Part shown: piece by piece, positions 46,060 through 56,653 of the stretch | Layout of the letters: each line of letters begins with the position of its first letter | How positions within the stretch are numbered: position 1 is the first letter of the stretch | Assembly: GCA_903899655.1 (NCBI GenBank) | Contig: CAIUKF010000013.1 | Location: 1 to 64,000, forward strand | DNA length: 64,000 nucleotides | From: an uncultured bacterium | GTDB lineage: Bacteria; Patescibacteriota; Saccharimonadia; Saccharimonadales; Saccharimonadaceae | Direction of reading: 5' to 3' | The notes under the pieces: generated by a model | The model's database searches: none | The model's input: the letters and a program-made list of their open reading frames with translations, nothing else | Told to the model about the DNA's origin: nothing | Translations under genes and position numbers: made by a program

Positions 46060-46626
46060 ATGACTAAACAAAATAATATCATTAAGCTCGCTATTATCAT
46101 CCTACTGACAGCTTTGGCTGTCGGCTGGAGAGTCGTAAATTTTAATTACGGCATTGCACCTAACCTTGAAATCGTAACCACCGTCAGTGTTTTGGCGGCG
46201 ATTACATTCGGCCTACAAGCTGCTGTAATTGTACCAATTGCGACAATGATTATATCTGATTTAATAATCGGCAATACATCAATCTTTGTTTACACCTGGA
46301 GTGCATTTGCAGTTATTGGCCTAGGTGCATTATTGCTGCGTAAACTTAACAACAAACCAAAAATGCAGATTTTGTCATCAATTGGTTTTGCTGCTGCCAG
46401 TTCATTCTTGTTTTTTATCGTCACAAACTTTGGCGTTTGGGCACAAGGCTGGTACCCAGCAACTGTTGCCGGTTTAATCGATTGTTATGCAATGGCAATT
46501 CCGTTTTATCGCACTATGTTAATCGGCAACTTGATTTTAGTACCTGCCGCTGTTAGCGCATGGCAACTAGTCAAATACTACCAAACTTCAAAAAGTTCAG
46601 TAGTCGATGCCCTTGTTCGCAAGTAA
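46060..46626 (+). CDS. ECF-transporter S-component-like membrane protein
   Basis: 188 residues with about five helices: VVNFNYGIAPNLEIVTTVSV, FGLQAAVIVPIATMIISDL and GWYPATVAGLIDCYAMAIPF are typical of the DUF6580/ECF substrate-binding group. AAAGG precedes the ATG, 12 bases after the DUF4430 stop. The energising EcfA/EcfT proteins are not in this window. With DUF4430 and NrdJ it could bring in cobalamin. Its 3' end converges with the adenosyltransferase gene. Confidence 0.75.
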   Translation: MTKQNNIIKLAIIILLTALAVGWRVVNFNYGIAPNLEIVTTVSVLAAITFGLQAAVIVPIATMIISDLIIGNTSIFVYTWSAFAVIGLGALLLRKLNNKPKMQILSSIGFAAASSFLFFIVTNFGVWAQGWYPATVAGLIDCYAMAIPFYRTMLIGNLILVPAAVSAWQLVKYYQTSKSSVVDALVRK

Positions 46627-47163
46627 TTTATCGTCAAAATGATGTTTTAGTTTAGTCATATCCGATGCAATGTCAACCTGTTTGATAAGCGATTTTGGAA
46701 AATTACGACCAGTCAAACACAGACTGGTCGTTTTATGTTTGTCACTAATTATTTTTTCCAAATCGACAATACTAAGCAGCCCATCATGAACGGCGTTATT
46801 AATTTCATCACAGATTACAAGTTGATAATCACCACTGGTTGCAGCCTTGTAAGCAAAATCATAGGTTCGTCTAGCTTCAGCAATATGATCTTCTTTTGAA
46901 GCACTCGAACTTAATTCACCGGCTTCAAAAAATCCTAATCCACCCTTATAAAATGCCAATTTTTTATCAAAAATCGGCGCAATCGTCCGAATAAATTGAT
47001 GCTCGCTGACATCCCACAATTTGATAAATTGCACAAAAGCCACATTAAAGCCAGCGCCCAGTGCCCTGGCCATCAAACCTAGCCCAGCACTGGTCTTGCC
47101 TTTGCCATCGCCAGTGTAGACAACAATAACACTGTCTTTTTGTTTGTAATCTTCAAATGTCAT
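46597..47163 (-). CDS. cobO: Cob(I)alamin adenosyltransferase (CobA/CobO/BtuR)
   Basis: 188 residues from the ATG at 47163, chosen because TATAAT ends 8 bases upstream; an earlier in-frame ATG lies before that promoter. P-loop VVYTGDGKGKTSAGLG near 13-28, VQFIKLWDVSEHQF near 47-60, VICDEINNAVHDGLL near 106-120 and CLTGRNFPKSLI near 142 match CobA-type enzymes. It transfers adenosyl from ATP to cob(I)alamin, making the NrdJ cofactor. Overlaps the convergent ECF-S gene by 30 bases. Confidence 0.93.
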   Translation of the reverse strand: MTFEDYKQKDSVIVVYTGDGKGKTSAGLGLMARALGAGFNVAFVQFIKLWDVSEHQFIRTIAPIFDKKLAFYKGGLGFFEAGELSSSASKEDHIAEARRTYDFAYKAATSGDYQLVICDEINNAVHDGLLSIVDLEKIISDKHKTTSLCLTGRNFPKSLIKQVDIASDMTKLKHHFDDKLLANKGIDY

Positions 47164-47167
47164 AGAC

Positions 47168-47176
47168 CTATTATAT
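47168..47176 (-). promoter_or_regulatory. Leaderless -10 box of cobO
   Basis: TATATAATAGG on the minus strand directly before the ATG at 47163; it decides the start codon. Confidence 0.55.
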
Positions 47177-47222
47177 AGGTAATCAATCACAAACAACTAA
47201 TTGTTTAATCTTATTTATCAAA

Positions 47223-47404
47223 AATAGAGAGGTTGATGGGTATCGGGGAGGGATTGTTTAATAAAAAAGTTTTGTATTAGCTAGTTAGCTAAAAGACTTT
47301 TTGATTAACAATCACCTCACCCGATACCCAGACAAATTTTGTCGACATTTGCCAACAAGTTTGTCTTATTTAGTGTCGATTCGTAAACCAACACTACCTC
47401 TATT
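47223..47404 (-). ncRNA. Large three-way-junction RNA candidate
   Basis: A 180-base block with nested pairing: an outer stem (AATAGAGGTAGTGTTG with CAACCTCTCTATT), one arm from GACAAA...TTTGTC, and a long arm GGGTATCGGG/CCCGATACCC continued by GATTGTT/AACAATC and AAAAAGT/ACTTTTT. In minus orientation the outer stem is followed by a T-run, as a terminator, and TTGTTA/TAGAAT-like boxes precede it. No protein frame. Family unknown; 6S-like or RNase-P-like consensus bases were not found. Confidence 0.5.
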
Positions 47405-47448
47405 TTAGTCCTATTCTAACTAATAACAATAGCCGTATCTGTTGTGTA

Positions 47449-50326
<2,878 letters not shown>

Positions 50327-50546
50327 GTTTTAACCTTTAGATTTAAATAATAGCTAATCTGCCATAACGCAATTTTTATCGTACAATTTTTTTATTTTTG
50401 TCCGCAATAACGGACTTGTCGTACTTTATTATACCACGGCAAGACCTACCGTCATCGGTCTTCTTCAAAACAGTGATTATTCTATCAAATTGACATTTAT
50501 TAAAAATAAGCGCATAATAAACATGCTATTTAATGGAGGAGTGGAC

Positions 50547-50753
50547 ATGAAAGCATTGAACACTACAGCATTAATACTAATCGTAATCGGTGGCGTCAAC
50601 TGGGGACTGGTAGGATTTTTTGACTATAACTTAGTCGATTCAATTTTCAACCAAGGATCGTTTTTGGCGCGCGCGGTCTACGCTATTGTCGGTCTTGCTG
50701 CCCTTTGGACAGTTGTCGTTATGGGTTCAAAGTCTATGGAGAAAAATTCCTAG
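50547..50753 (+). CDS. DUF378 small membrane protein
   Basis: 68 residues from the ATG at 50547, with GGAGGAG just upstream. Two helices: ALNTTALILIVIGGVNWGLV and ARAVYAIVGLAALWTVV. The G-G-x-N-W-G-L motif is the hallmark of DUF378. Function unknown. Monocistronic with its own terminator. Confidence 0.88.
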   Translation: MKALNTTALILIVIGGVNWGLVGFFDYNLVDSIFNQGSFLARAVYAIVGLAALWTVVVMGSKSMEKNS

Positions 50754-50772
50754 ACTTGTGAATCTGACAAGA

Positions 50773-50800
50773 ATGCCAGGTATAATAGCCTGGCATTTTT
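50773..50800 (+). terminator. Terminator of the DUF378 gene
   Basis: ATGCCAGG/CCTGGCAT stem with a TTTTT tail, reaching the stop of the convergent NUDIX gene. Confidence 0.8.
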
Positions 50801-51348
50801 TATATCAACTTTAATTCGATTGCAGCTAAAGTAAGCGCCGAAACAGTATCAGAATCTGTTATTTCGCCATTTTTTATCATATTAAGTACTTGTTTAAATT
50901 GTACTTTATATATTTTACTAATTCCTTCTTCTGCCTGATGGTTTAAATGTGTATGTTTTAAACCCTTTGCAATAAATATATAATGATTAATATCTAAAAA
51001 ACCATTTGCTGGATGTAGAATACCAAGATACTTCCAATCACTAGCCGTTAAACCAGTTTCTTCTTGTAATTCTCTTTTTGCTGCAACTAGAGGATCTTGA
51101 TTATCAGTTGAGCCACTTGGTACTTCAATCGAATATATATTATTCGGATAACGATGCAGCCCAACAAGATAAATATCGTTATTTTCATCAATCACAATAA
51201 TAAACACTGCGGCAATCCCTTGAACGACATTATAAAATCCCTTAGATCCATCAGGCTTAATAACCATATCTTCACGCACCGAATAATAAGAGTTCTTATG
51301 AACAACTCTAGATGATAACTTTGTCCAATCACCTCTTTTTTCAATCAT
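50800..51348 (-). CDS. NUDIX hydrolase, ADP-ribose pyrophosphatase-like
   Basis: 182 residues. The NUDIX box reads GSTDNQDPLVAAKRELQEET followed by GL, with REL-x-EE-x-GL intact and its first Gly replaced in context by PSGSTD; EVPSGSTD is typical of ADP-ribose pyrophosphatases. NGFLDINHYIFIAKGL and EEGISKIYKVQF follow. It probably cleaves ADP-ribose or nucleotide sugars. TATAAT is 6 bases before the ATG. Confidence 0.85.
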   Translation of the reverse strand: MIEKRGDWTKLSSRVVHKNSYYSVREDMVIKPDGSKGFYNVVQGIAAVFIIVIDENNDIYLVGLHRYPNNIYSIEVPSGSTDNQDPLVAAKRELQEETGLTASDWKYLGILHPANGFLDINHYIFIAKGLKHTHLNHQAEEGISKIYKVQFKQVLNMIKNGEITDSDTVSALTLAAIELKLI

Positions 51349-51477
51349 AGATTAATTATAACAAAGTAAAAGTATGAATATTTCGTCCATAATAATCTTT
51401 GTGGTAGTTTTTTGCCCATATATTTATTTCAATCCTTGCAATTTACACGACTCTTCTCTATAATTTTTAAAAGACAT

Positions 51478-51553
51478 GCGGGTTTAGCTCAGTTGATAGA
51501 GCGCTTCCTTGCCAAGGAAGAGGTCGAGAGTTTGAGTCTCTTAACCCGCACCA
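51478..51553 (+). tRNA. tRNA-Gly (anticodon GCC)
   Basis: Acceptor GCGGGTT/AACCCGC, D-arm AGCTCAGTTGATAGAGC, anticodon loop TTGCCAA in a CTTCC/GGAAG stem, T-arm GAGAGTTTGAGTCTCTT, encoded CCA. Confidence 0.95.
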
Positions 51554-51589
51554 TAAGAAAATCCCCATCTCGTGTGGGGTTTTTCTTAT
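51553..51589 (+). terminator. Terminator of tRNA-Gly
   Basis: ATAAGAAAATCCCC pairs with GGGGTTTTTCTTAT; ACC/GGT extends the stem into the tRNA end and beyond that an inverted tRNA 3' copy continues. Confidence 0.75.
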
Positions 51590-51755
51590 GGTGCGAGCTG
51601 TGCCCAACTCTCGACCTCAGAGGGAGAGAGTGAGAACTGCCAGTGGCAGTTCGCAAGGCCGGAAACAGATTTGAAGCTATGCTTCAAGTCTGTTGAGGCG
51701 GGGTCGCGAAAATTTGCAGAGCAAATTTATCGTGACTGAGTCTCTTAACACGCAC
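51590..51755 (+). repeat. Inverted plus split 3' copies of tRNA-Gly with palindromic element H
   Basis: An inverted tRNA 3' half (GGTGCGAGCTG...ACTCTCGACCT), a left half (GAGAGAGT), element H (about 51630-51736) and the right half TGAGTCTCTTAACACGCAC. Element H: GTGAG, hairpin AACTGCCAGTGGCAGTT, CGCAAGG, long variable hairpin with core TTGAAGCTATGCTTCAA, TGAGGCGGGGTCGCG, hairpin AAATTTGCAGAGCAAATTT, CGTGAC. The break is in the T-loop between GAGAGT and TGAGTCTC. Confidence 0.75.
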
Positions 51756-51809
51756 TATAAATAAATCAATAGCTTATCTGGCTTTTTCTTGCCATATTCC
51801 AATAGCTAA

Positions 51810-52574
51810 CTATATCTTCTCTTTTTTCATAAACTGTTTAACGCTGTCAACCGTATCCATAAACTGACTTGGGAAGATAATCGTACTGTTCTTTTCAACT
51901 GCAATTTCAGATAAGACTTGCAGGTTACGTAGTTGTAACGCAATTGGGTGAGCAGCAATCGTGTCAGCAGCTTCACCTAATTTAGCGGCACTTAGGGCTT
52001 CGCCTTCAGCGGCAATAATTTTGGCGCGTTTTTCGCGTTCAGCTTCGGCTTCTTTGGCCATGGCGCGCTGCATTGAATCTGGCAACTGAATATCCTTCAG
52101 TTCAACATTGCTGACATAAATTCCCCACTTTTCAGTCGCTTGATCCAAAATCGCTTTTACTTTTTCGTTTAGGGCTGTTGTTTCACTTAAAACATGGTCA
52201 AGTGTAGTTTGACCAACGACATTTCGGACCGTTGTTTGCGCAATTTGATAAGTGGCAGAGACGACATTTTCAATCTCGACAATTGACTTAATCGGATCAA
52301 CAATTTGATAATACGCCACCGCCGCAACGTCAATCGAAACGTTATCTTTGGTAATAATTTTTTGAGTTTCAATTGGCAATGTAATCGTACGCATTGCAAC
52401 CTTACGCATTTGGTCAACAATCGGAATAATCACCCTTAAGCCCGGCTGAACAACATGTTTTCGCACTCTGCCTAGACGAAATACTACACCACGTTCATAT
52501 TGATTAACAATCCTGATGCCATTAGCAACCACAACAATTATTAAGGTGGCTATACTTATTAATAAAACATCCAT
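51810..52574 (-). CDS. SPFH/band-7 (stomatin-like) membrane protein
   Basis: 254 residues: one N-terminal helix, then the band-7 domain with [31 protein letters not shown]-like segments and [20 protein letters not shown], ending in a coiled coil. Typical of slipin/stomatin proteins that form membrane-associated rings and influence proteases and lipid domains. No NfeD partner in view. AAGGAGAG precedes the ATG. Confidence 0.92.
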   Translation of the reverse strand: MDVLLISIATLIIVVVANGIRIVNQYERGVVFRLGRVRKHVVQPGLRVIIPIVDQMRKVAMRTITLPIETQKIITKDNVSIDVAAVAYYQIVDPIKSIVEIENVVSATYQIAQTTVRNVVGQTTLDHVLSETTALNEKVKAILDQATEKWGIYVSNVELKDIQLPDSMQRAMAKEAEAEREKRAKIIAAEGEALSAAKLGEAADTIAAHPIALQLRNLQVLSEIAVEKNSTIIFPSQFMDTVDSVKQFMKKEKI

Positions 52575-52626
52575 ATCACTCTCCTTTGTTAGTGATTTTA
52601 TTGTAGGACTATTGCCGTTTCACGGC

Positions 52627-52798
52627 AAGTCCCCAGTTCAGACCCAAGAGGCTCCTCCCAGCAAGCGGTCGGCTAAAGCCTCCCTATATCCGCTCATTAC
52701 ACGAAAAAATGTAAACACTTTTTCGCTTCAATCGCTTCACGAGTGGGGTTGTTTTGCTTGCAGCAAAACCACCAGTTCGACCCTACGTAGTAGCGGTC
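52627..52798 (-). repeat. tRNA-Phe 3' copies with a second-type palindromic element J
   Basis: On the minus strand: an inverted tRNA-Phe 3' half (GTAGGGTCGAACTGG), a left T-arm half CCCC, element J (about 52662-52741) and a right half CTGGGAGGAGCC, then another inverted copy (TCTGAACTGGGGACT). Element J lacks the CGCAAGG plan; it has CGTGAAGCG and a hairpin CGAAAAAGTGTTTACATTTT, a form shared with the element near tRNA-Leu(GAG). Confidence 0.65.
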
Positions 52799-52799
52799 C

Positions 52800-52839
52800 A
52801 AAGAAATTACCCCAACCTTTCGGTTGGGGTAATTTCTTT
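52800..52839 (-). terminator. Terminator of tRNA-Phe
   Basis: AAAGAAATTACCCCAACC pairs with GGTTGGGGTAATTTCTTT, and the stem continues into the CCA. Confidence 0.8.
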
Positions 52840-52913
52840 GGTGGCTCCTCCCAGGGTCGAACTGGGGACACAAGGCTCTTCAGGCCTCTGCTCTACCACT
52901 GAGCTAAAGAGCC
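52839..52913 (-). tRNA. tRNA-Phe (anticodon GAA)
   Basis: Acceptor GGCTCTT/AGGAGCC, D-arm AGCTCAGTGGTAGAGC, anticodon loop CTGAAGA in a GAGGC/GCCTT stem, T-arm CCCAGTTCGACCCTGGG, encoded CCA. Confidence 0.94.
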
Positions 52914-52965
52914 GCATATTATTGCGTATGGTATCATTGTAACATCTTGAACTGTATGACTGAAG

Positions 52966-53098
52966 TCTTCAGGCCTCGTCACGATAAATTTCTTTGAAAT
53001 TTTCGCGACCCCGCCTCAGTCGGTGACGTTCGTCATCCGGCTTCCGGCCTTGCGAACTGCCACTGGCAGTTCTCACTCTACCACTGAGCTAAAGAGCC
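52966..53098 (-). repeat. tRNA-Phe 5' copy split by palindromic element I
   Basis: On the minus strand: tRNA-Phe bases 1-22 (GGCTCTTTAGCTCAGTGGTA...), element I (about 52978-53076), then an anticodon-arm piece GAGGCCTGAAGA. Element I matches A and H: GTGAG, AACTGCCAGTGGCAGTT, CGCAAGGCCGGAAG, GATGACGAACGTCACC, TGAGGCGGGGTCGCG, AATTTCAAAGAAATTT, CGTGAC. The break is at the D-arm/anticodon-arm junction, upstream of the intact gene. Confidence 0.72.
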
Positions 53099-53127
53099 AC
53101 ACTTTAACTATTGTAGGTGAATCACCT

Positions 53128-54156
53128 CTATTTATCAAGCGCATTAGTAATCAGGGCTTCAATCAGCGCACTATATGACAAACCTTCTTGACGCCATAAC
53201 TTTGGATACATGCTTATATTTGTAAATCCAGGTAAAGTATTAATCTCGTTCAAATACAATGTGCCATCGTCAGATAAAAAGAAATCAATGCGCGATAATC
53301 CTTGACCGCCAACAACTGCAAATGCTTTAACGGCAATCGCCTTAATCTGTTCAGATAATTCACTGTCAATATCAGCTGGAATAATTGCTTGCGACTGACT
53401 GGATGCGCTGTATTTAGATTCGAAAGTATAAAATTCACTATCAGGCCGAATTTCACCAACACCACTAGCCTTGGCGTTGGCACCATTGCCCAACATGGCA
53501 ACTTCTAACTCCCTAGCATTAATAGCTTTTTCAATCAAAACTTTTACATCAAATTTATGAGCTTCATCCAACGCTGATGATAATTCTTCATCACTACGTG
53601 CTTTACTGACACCAACTGAACTGCCACAACCAGCTGGTTTGATAAATAATGTATCACCAAGTTGCGCCGATAATTGACTAAAACTTGGCAATGGTTCACC
53701 CGCCAAATGTACAGCATAAGGCACGGTTACAATACCGTTTTGCTCTAATAACTGTTTGGTTAATACTTTATCAATACAAATAGCTGAAGTTGCAATTTCA
53801 CAACCAACAATCGGAATATGCATTAATCGCGCCAATCCTTGAACGGTACCATCTTCGCCATTTTCACCATGTAAAATCGGCAAAATTACATCTGGTGTAA
53901 TATATTTAGTACTTGGCAAAGTTGTAAACTTTTTTGTTCCTAAAATCGGCACAAGTTGTGACACGTCAGCCAAATCAGACGCTTGATCAAACGAATCCAA
54001 CAACCACCATTTACCTGATTGATCGATAAAGGCCAGTTCGACATCAAATTTTGTTTCATCCAGCGCCGCAAAGACATTGCGAGCCGAAGAAATTGATACG
54101 GTGTGTTCAGATGATTCACCGCCAAAAAGTAACATAACTGTCGTAAGTTGTGTCAT
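53128..54156 (-). CDS. ddl: D-alanine--D-alanine ligase
   Basis: 342 residues: LLFGGESSEHTVSISSARNV at the N-terminus, ILHGENGEDGTVQGLARLM near 93-111, FIKPAGCGSSVGVSK near 171-185 (ATP grasp) and LYLNEINTLPGFTNISM near 296-312. It joins two D-Ala for peptidoglycan precursors in the cytoplasm. Divergent from rarA; TATAAT lies close to the ATG. Confidence 0.95.
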   Translation of the reverse strand: MTQLTTVMLLFGGESSEHTVSISSARNVFAALDETKFDVELAFIDQSGKWWLLDSFDQASDLADVSQLVPILGTKKFTTLPSTKYITPDVILPILHGENGEDGTVQGLARLMHIPIVGCEIATSAICIDKVLTKQLLEQNGIVTVPYAVHLAGEPLPSFSQLSAQLGDTLFIKPAGCGSSVGVSKARSDEELSSALDEAHKFDVKVLIEKAINARELEVAMLGNGANAKASGVGEIRPDSEFYTFESKYSASSQSQAIIPADIDSELSEQIKAIAVKAFAVVGGQGLSRIDFFLSDDGTLYLNEINTLPGFTNISMYPKLWRQEGLSYSALIEALITNALDK

Positions 54157-54187
54157 ACATAATAATTATACGATGTATACTAGATAT

Positions 54188-55363
54188 ATGCAAAGAGTAC
54201 CCTTGGCGGAGAGAATGCGACCAACCTCGTTAGACGAGGTTATTGGTCAAACTCATTTGCTGGGCGATGGCGAAATTTTACGTCAAATTGTCCGTAACAA
54301 AGAGCCTGTTAGTCTGATATTATGGGGACCGCCAGGCAGCGGCAAAACAACTTTGGCTCGAATTATTGCAAATGAGGTAAAAGCTGAATTTATTGAGATA
54401 TCAGCCGTCACTAGTGGTAAAAAAGACGTTACAACAATTATCGAACATGCCCGTCAAAATTGGAATTTGCAATTACGCACCATTTTATTTGTTGATGAAA
54501 TTCACCGTTTCAACAAAGCCCAACAAGACGCCTTTTTGCCACATGTCGAATCGGGTTTAATTACATTGATTGGTGCTACAACCGAAAACCCAAGTTTTGA
54601 AATCATTAATCCATTATTATCACGCAGTCGTGTCCTAATTTTACAACCACTTGATAAATCCGAAATTATCAAAATCTTAAAACACGCATTACAAATCGAA
54701 AAAAAGACCAAAAACGTTACGCCATCCGCCCTGGATTATCTGGCCGAACTGTCTGGCGGCGATGCCCGCGTAGCTCTTGGTAATTTAGAATTATCACTTA
54801 GTCTTGCCACCAAAGTTACACCTGAAATTGTCAAAGTTGCCGCTCAAAAACGTCTGCCAGGATATGACAAAAACGGTGACATGCATTACAACATCATCAG
54901 TGCTTTTATTAAAAGTATGCGCGGTAGCAATGTCGACGCCACTTTGTATTACCTAGCCCGCATGATTGACGCTGGCGAAGACCCAAAATTTATTGCAAGG
55001 CGAATGGTAATTTTTGCCAGTGAAGATATCGGACTGGCTGGCAACGGCGCCTTGGGATTGGCCTTAAACGCTTTTCAAGCCGTCGAACGCATCGGCATGC
55101 CAGAATCAAAAATAATTCTGGCGCACGTTGCCACCGCTTTGGCAAAATCTGAAAAATCACGCCAAACCACCGAAGCTATCAATCGCGCCATGGATTTGGC
55201 TCAACAATACCCAATTGCGCCCGTCCCGTTACAATTACGCAATGCACCAACAAAATTAATGAAAGACATCGGTTATGGCGCCGATTACAAAATGACAGCC
55301 GGATTCAAACACGACAAAGGTTTTCTGCCAGACGAAATCAAAGATAAAACAATCTTTTTATAA
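54188..55363 (+). CDS. rarA: Replication-associated recombination protein A (RarA/MgsA)
   Basis: 391 residues from the ATG at 54188 (MQRVPLAERMRP), chosen because TATACT ends 6 bases upstream; in-frame codons further up overlap ddl. Walker A LWGPPGSGKTTLAR near 42-55, Walker B ILFVDEIHRFNK, sensor 1 GATTENPSFEI, SRSRVL arginine finger region, and the RarA-specific C-terminal domain (MHYNIISAFIKSMRGSNVDA; ARRMVIFASEDIG). It acts at stalled forks with clamp-loader-like ATPase activity. Confidence 0.95.
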   Translation: MQRVPLAERMRPTSLDEVIGQTHLLGDGEILRQIVRNKEPVSLILWGPPGSGKTTLARIIANEVKAEFIEISAVTSGKKDVTTIIEHARQNWNLQLRTILFVDEIHRFNKAQQDAFLPHVESGLITLIGATTENPSFEIINPLLSRSRVLILQPLDKSEIIKILKHALQIEKKTKNVTPSALDYLAELSGGDARVALGNLELSLSLATKVTPEIVKVAAQKRLPGYDKNGDMHYNIISAFIKSMRGSNVDATLYYLARMIDAGEDPKFIARRMVIFASEDIGLAGNGALGLALNAFQAVERIGMPESKIILAHVATALAKSEKSRQTTEAINRAMDLAQQYPIAPVPLQLRNAPTKLMKDIGYGADYKMTAGFKHDKGFLPDEIKDKTIFL

Positions 55364-55364
55364 A

Positions 55365-56552
55365 TTAAATACTTTTGCCATTCAACCGAATCGCCTGTTG
55401 ATAACGTTTGACGTATTCAGCCGCCATAGTTGTTGCTGAAAACTTCTTTTCAACTGATTTTCGGCAAACAACTGGGTCAATTTCGTCAATTCTATCGATA
55501 TATTCTTCAAATTCTTGTTCATTATTTGCTAAAAAGCCATTTACGCCATGTTCAATAATTTCTGACATTGCTCCTCGATTCATTGCAATAACCGGCGTAC
55601 CGCAAGCCAGCGCCTCAATCACAGCCATACCAAACGGTTCTTCCCAATCAATTGGAAAAAGCAAAGCTTTTGATTCTGAAACAAACTTCATCTTGGCCGC
55701 ACCGCTTAAATTGCCAGAATATGTAATATTTTTATGTTTTACTGTATATGGTAATATTTTATCACTGTAATACCTAAAATCATCACAAGACCTAAAAGAA
55801 CTAAGAGGATTAGCTAGCTCAAGTAGTAACCGTTTATTTGTCTCAATGCCATTAATTGTTCCGGCCATGCGTAAACGTAAACCTTTTTTTACACACAGCT
55901 CAACAGCAATATGTTGACCTTTATCGCGCGAAAATCGCGCTAATGTCATAAAATAATCTTTTTTTTGCTTAACAAATGGAAAATTATTAATCTCAATCGC
56001 ATTATATACGGTCGGTAGAATATGCTTACGTAGCTCATTTGAGGCTGGATCCATCAAGGTATTTGAAATTCCAATAATATACATCCGTCCCATATTTTTC
56101 GCCAACTGGTCCCAAAAAGGTCGATTATCTGGCAAACCTTGTTCGAGCATTGCTTGATTAGAAAAAGGCGGGCCATGAAGAGTATGCACGACTGGCGGTA
56201 AACTTTTGTCGTACGTCGCCCAAGCTAATAACTCTGGACCAAAGAATCCATTATGATCATGAATGATGTCAAATTTGCCATCAGCCTTAATCTTTGTCAA
56301 AGCATATTCCATATGAGCCGCTAGTATCGGCAACGATTCGTACATTGGCCGATGGATATTTAGATATTGTTCTGTCTTATACAAAGAATGAGTAACAATA
56401 CCATCCATTTTGCGCGCTTCATTACCAAAAACTTCAACCTCAATGCCACTAGCCACTAGTCCGTTAATTAGTCCTTCCAAAACTAATTCAATACCACCAT
56501 AACCCTTTATTGGTAGTGCTAGCCAAGGCGGTGCAATTATTGCTACACGCAT
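55365..56552 (-). CDS. Glycosyltransferase family 4
   Basis: 395 residues, GT-B fold. The N-terminus MRVAIIAPPWLALPIKGYGG and the ELVLEGLINGL helix fit GT4 enzymes; the donor-binding site is EEPFGMAVIEALACGTPVIA then SEIIEHGVNGFL near 295-335 (E-x7-E pattern). FDIIHDHNGFFG lies at the domain interface. It transfers a sugar from a nucleotide-sugar donor; acceptor unknown. It is beside a glucosidase-like gene and a trehalase, which suggests glucan or trehalose chemistry. Confidence 0.88.
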   Translation of the reverse strand: MRVAIIAPPWLALPIKGYGGIELVLEGLINGLVASGIEVEVFGNEARKMDGIVTHSLYKTEQYLNIHRPMYESLPILAAHMEYALTKIKADGKFDIIHDHNGFFGPELLAWATYDKSLPPVVHTLHGPPFSNQAMLEQGLPDNRPFWDQLAKNMGRMYIIGISNTLMDPASNELRKHILPTVYNAIEINNFPFVKQKKDYFMTLARFSRDKGQHIAVELCVKKGLRLRMAGTINGIETNKRLLLELANPLSSFRSCDDFRYYSDKILPYTVKHKNITYSGNLSGAAKMKFVSESKALLFPIDWEEPFGMAVIEALACGTPVIAMNRGAMSEIIEHGVNGFLANNEQEFEEYIDRIDEIDPVVCRKSVEKKFSATTMAAEYVKRYQQAIRLNGKSI

Positions 56553-56653
56553 ACCAGATTAAACCTTTTGACCTCTAAGGTCATAGACCATGCAATAACA
56601 TTTGTTACACATATTTAGTACTTATATTGTAGCATGCTGGTACAATATAAGAT

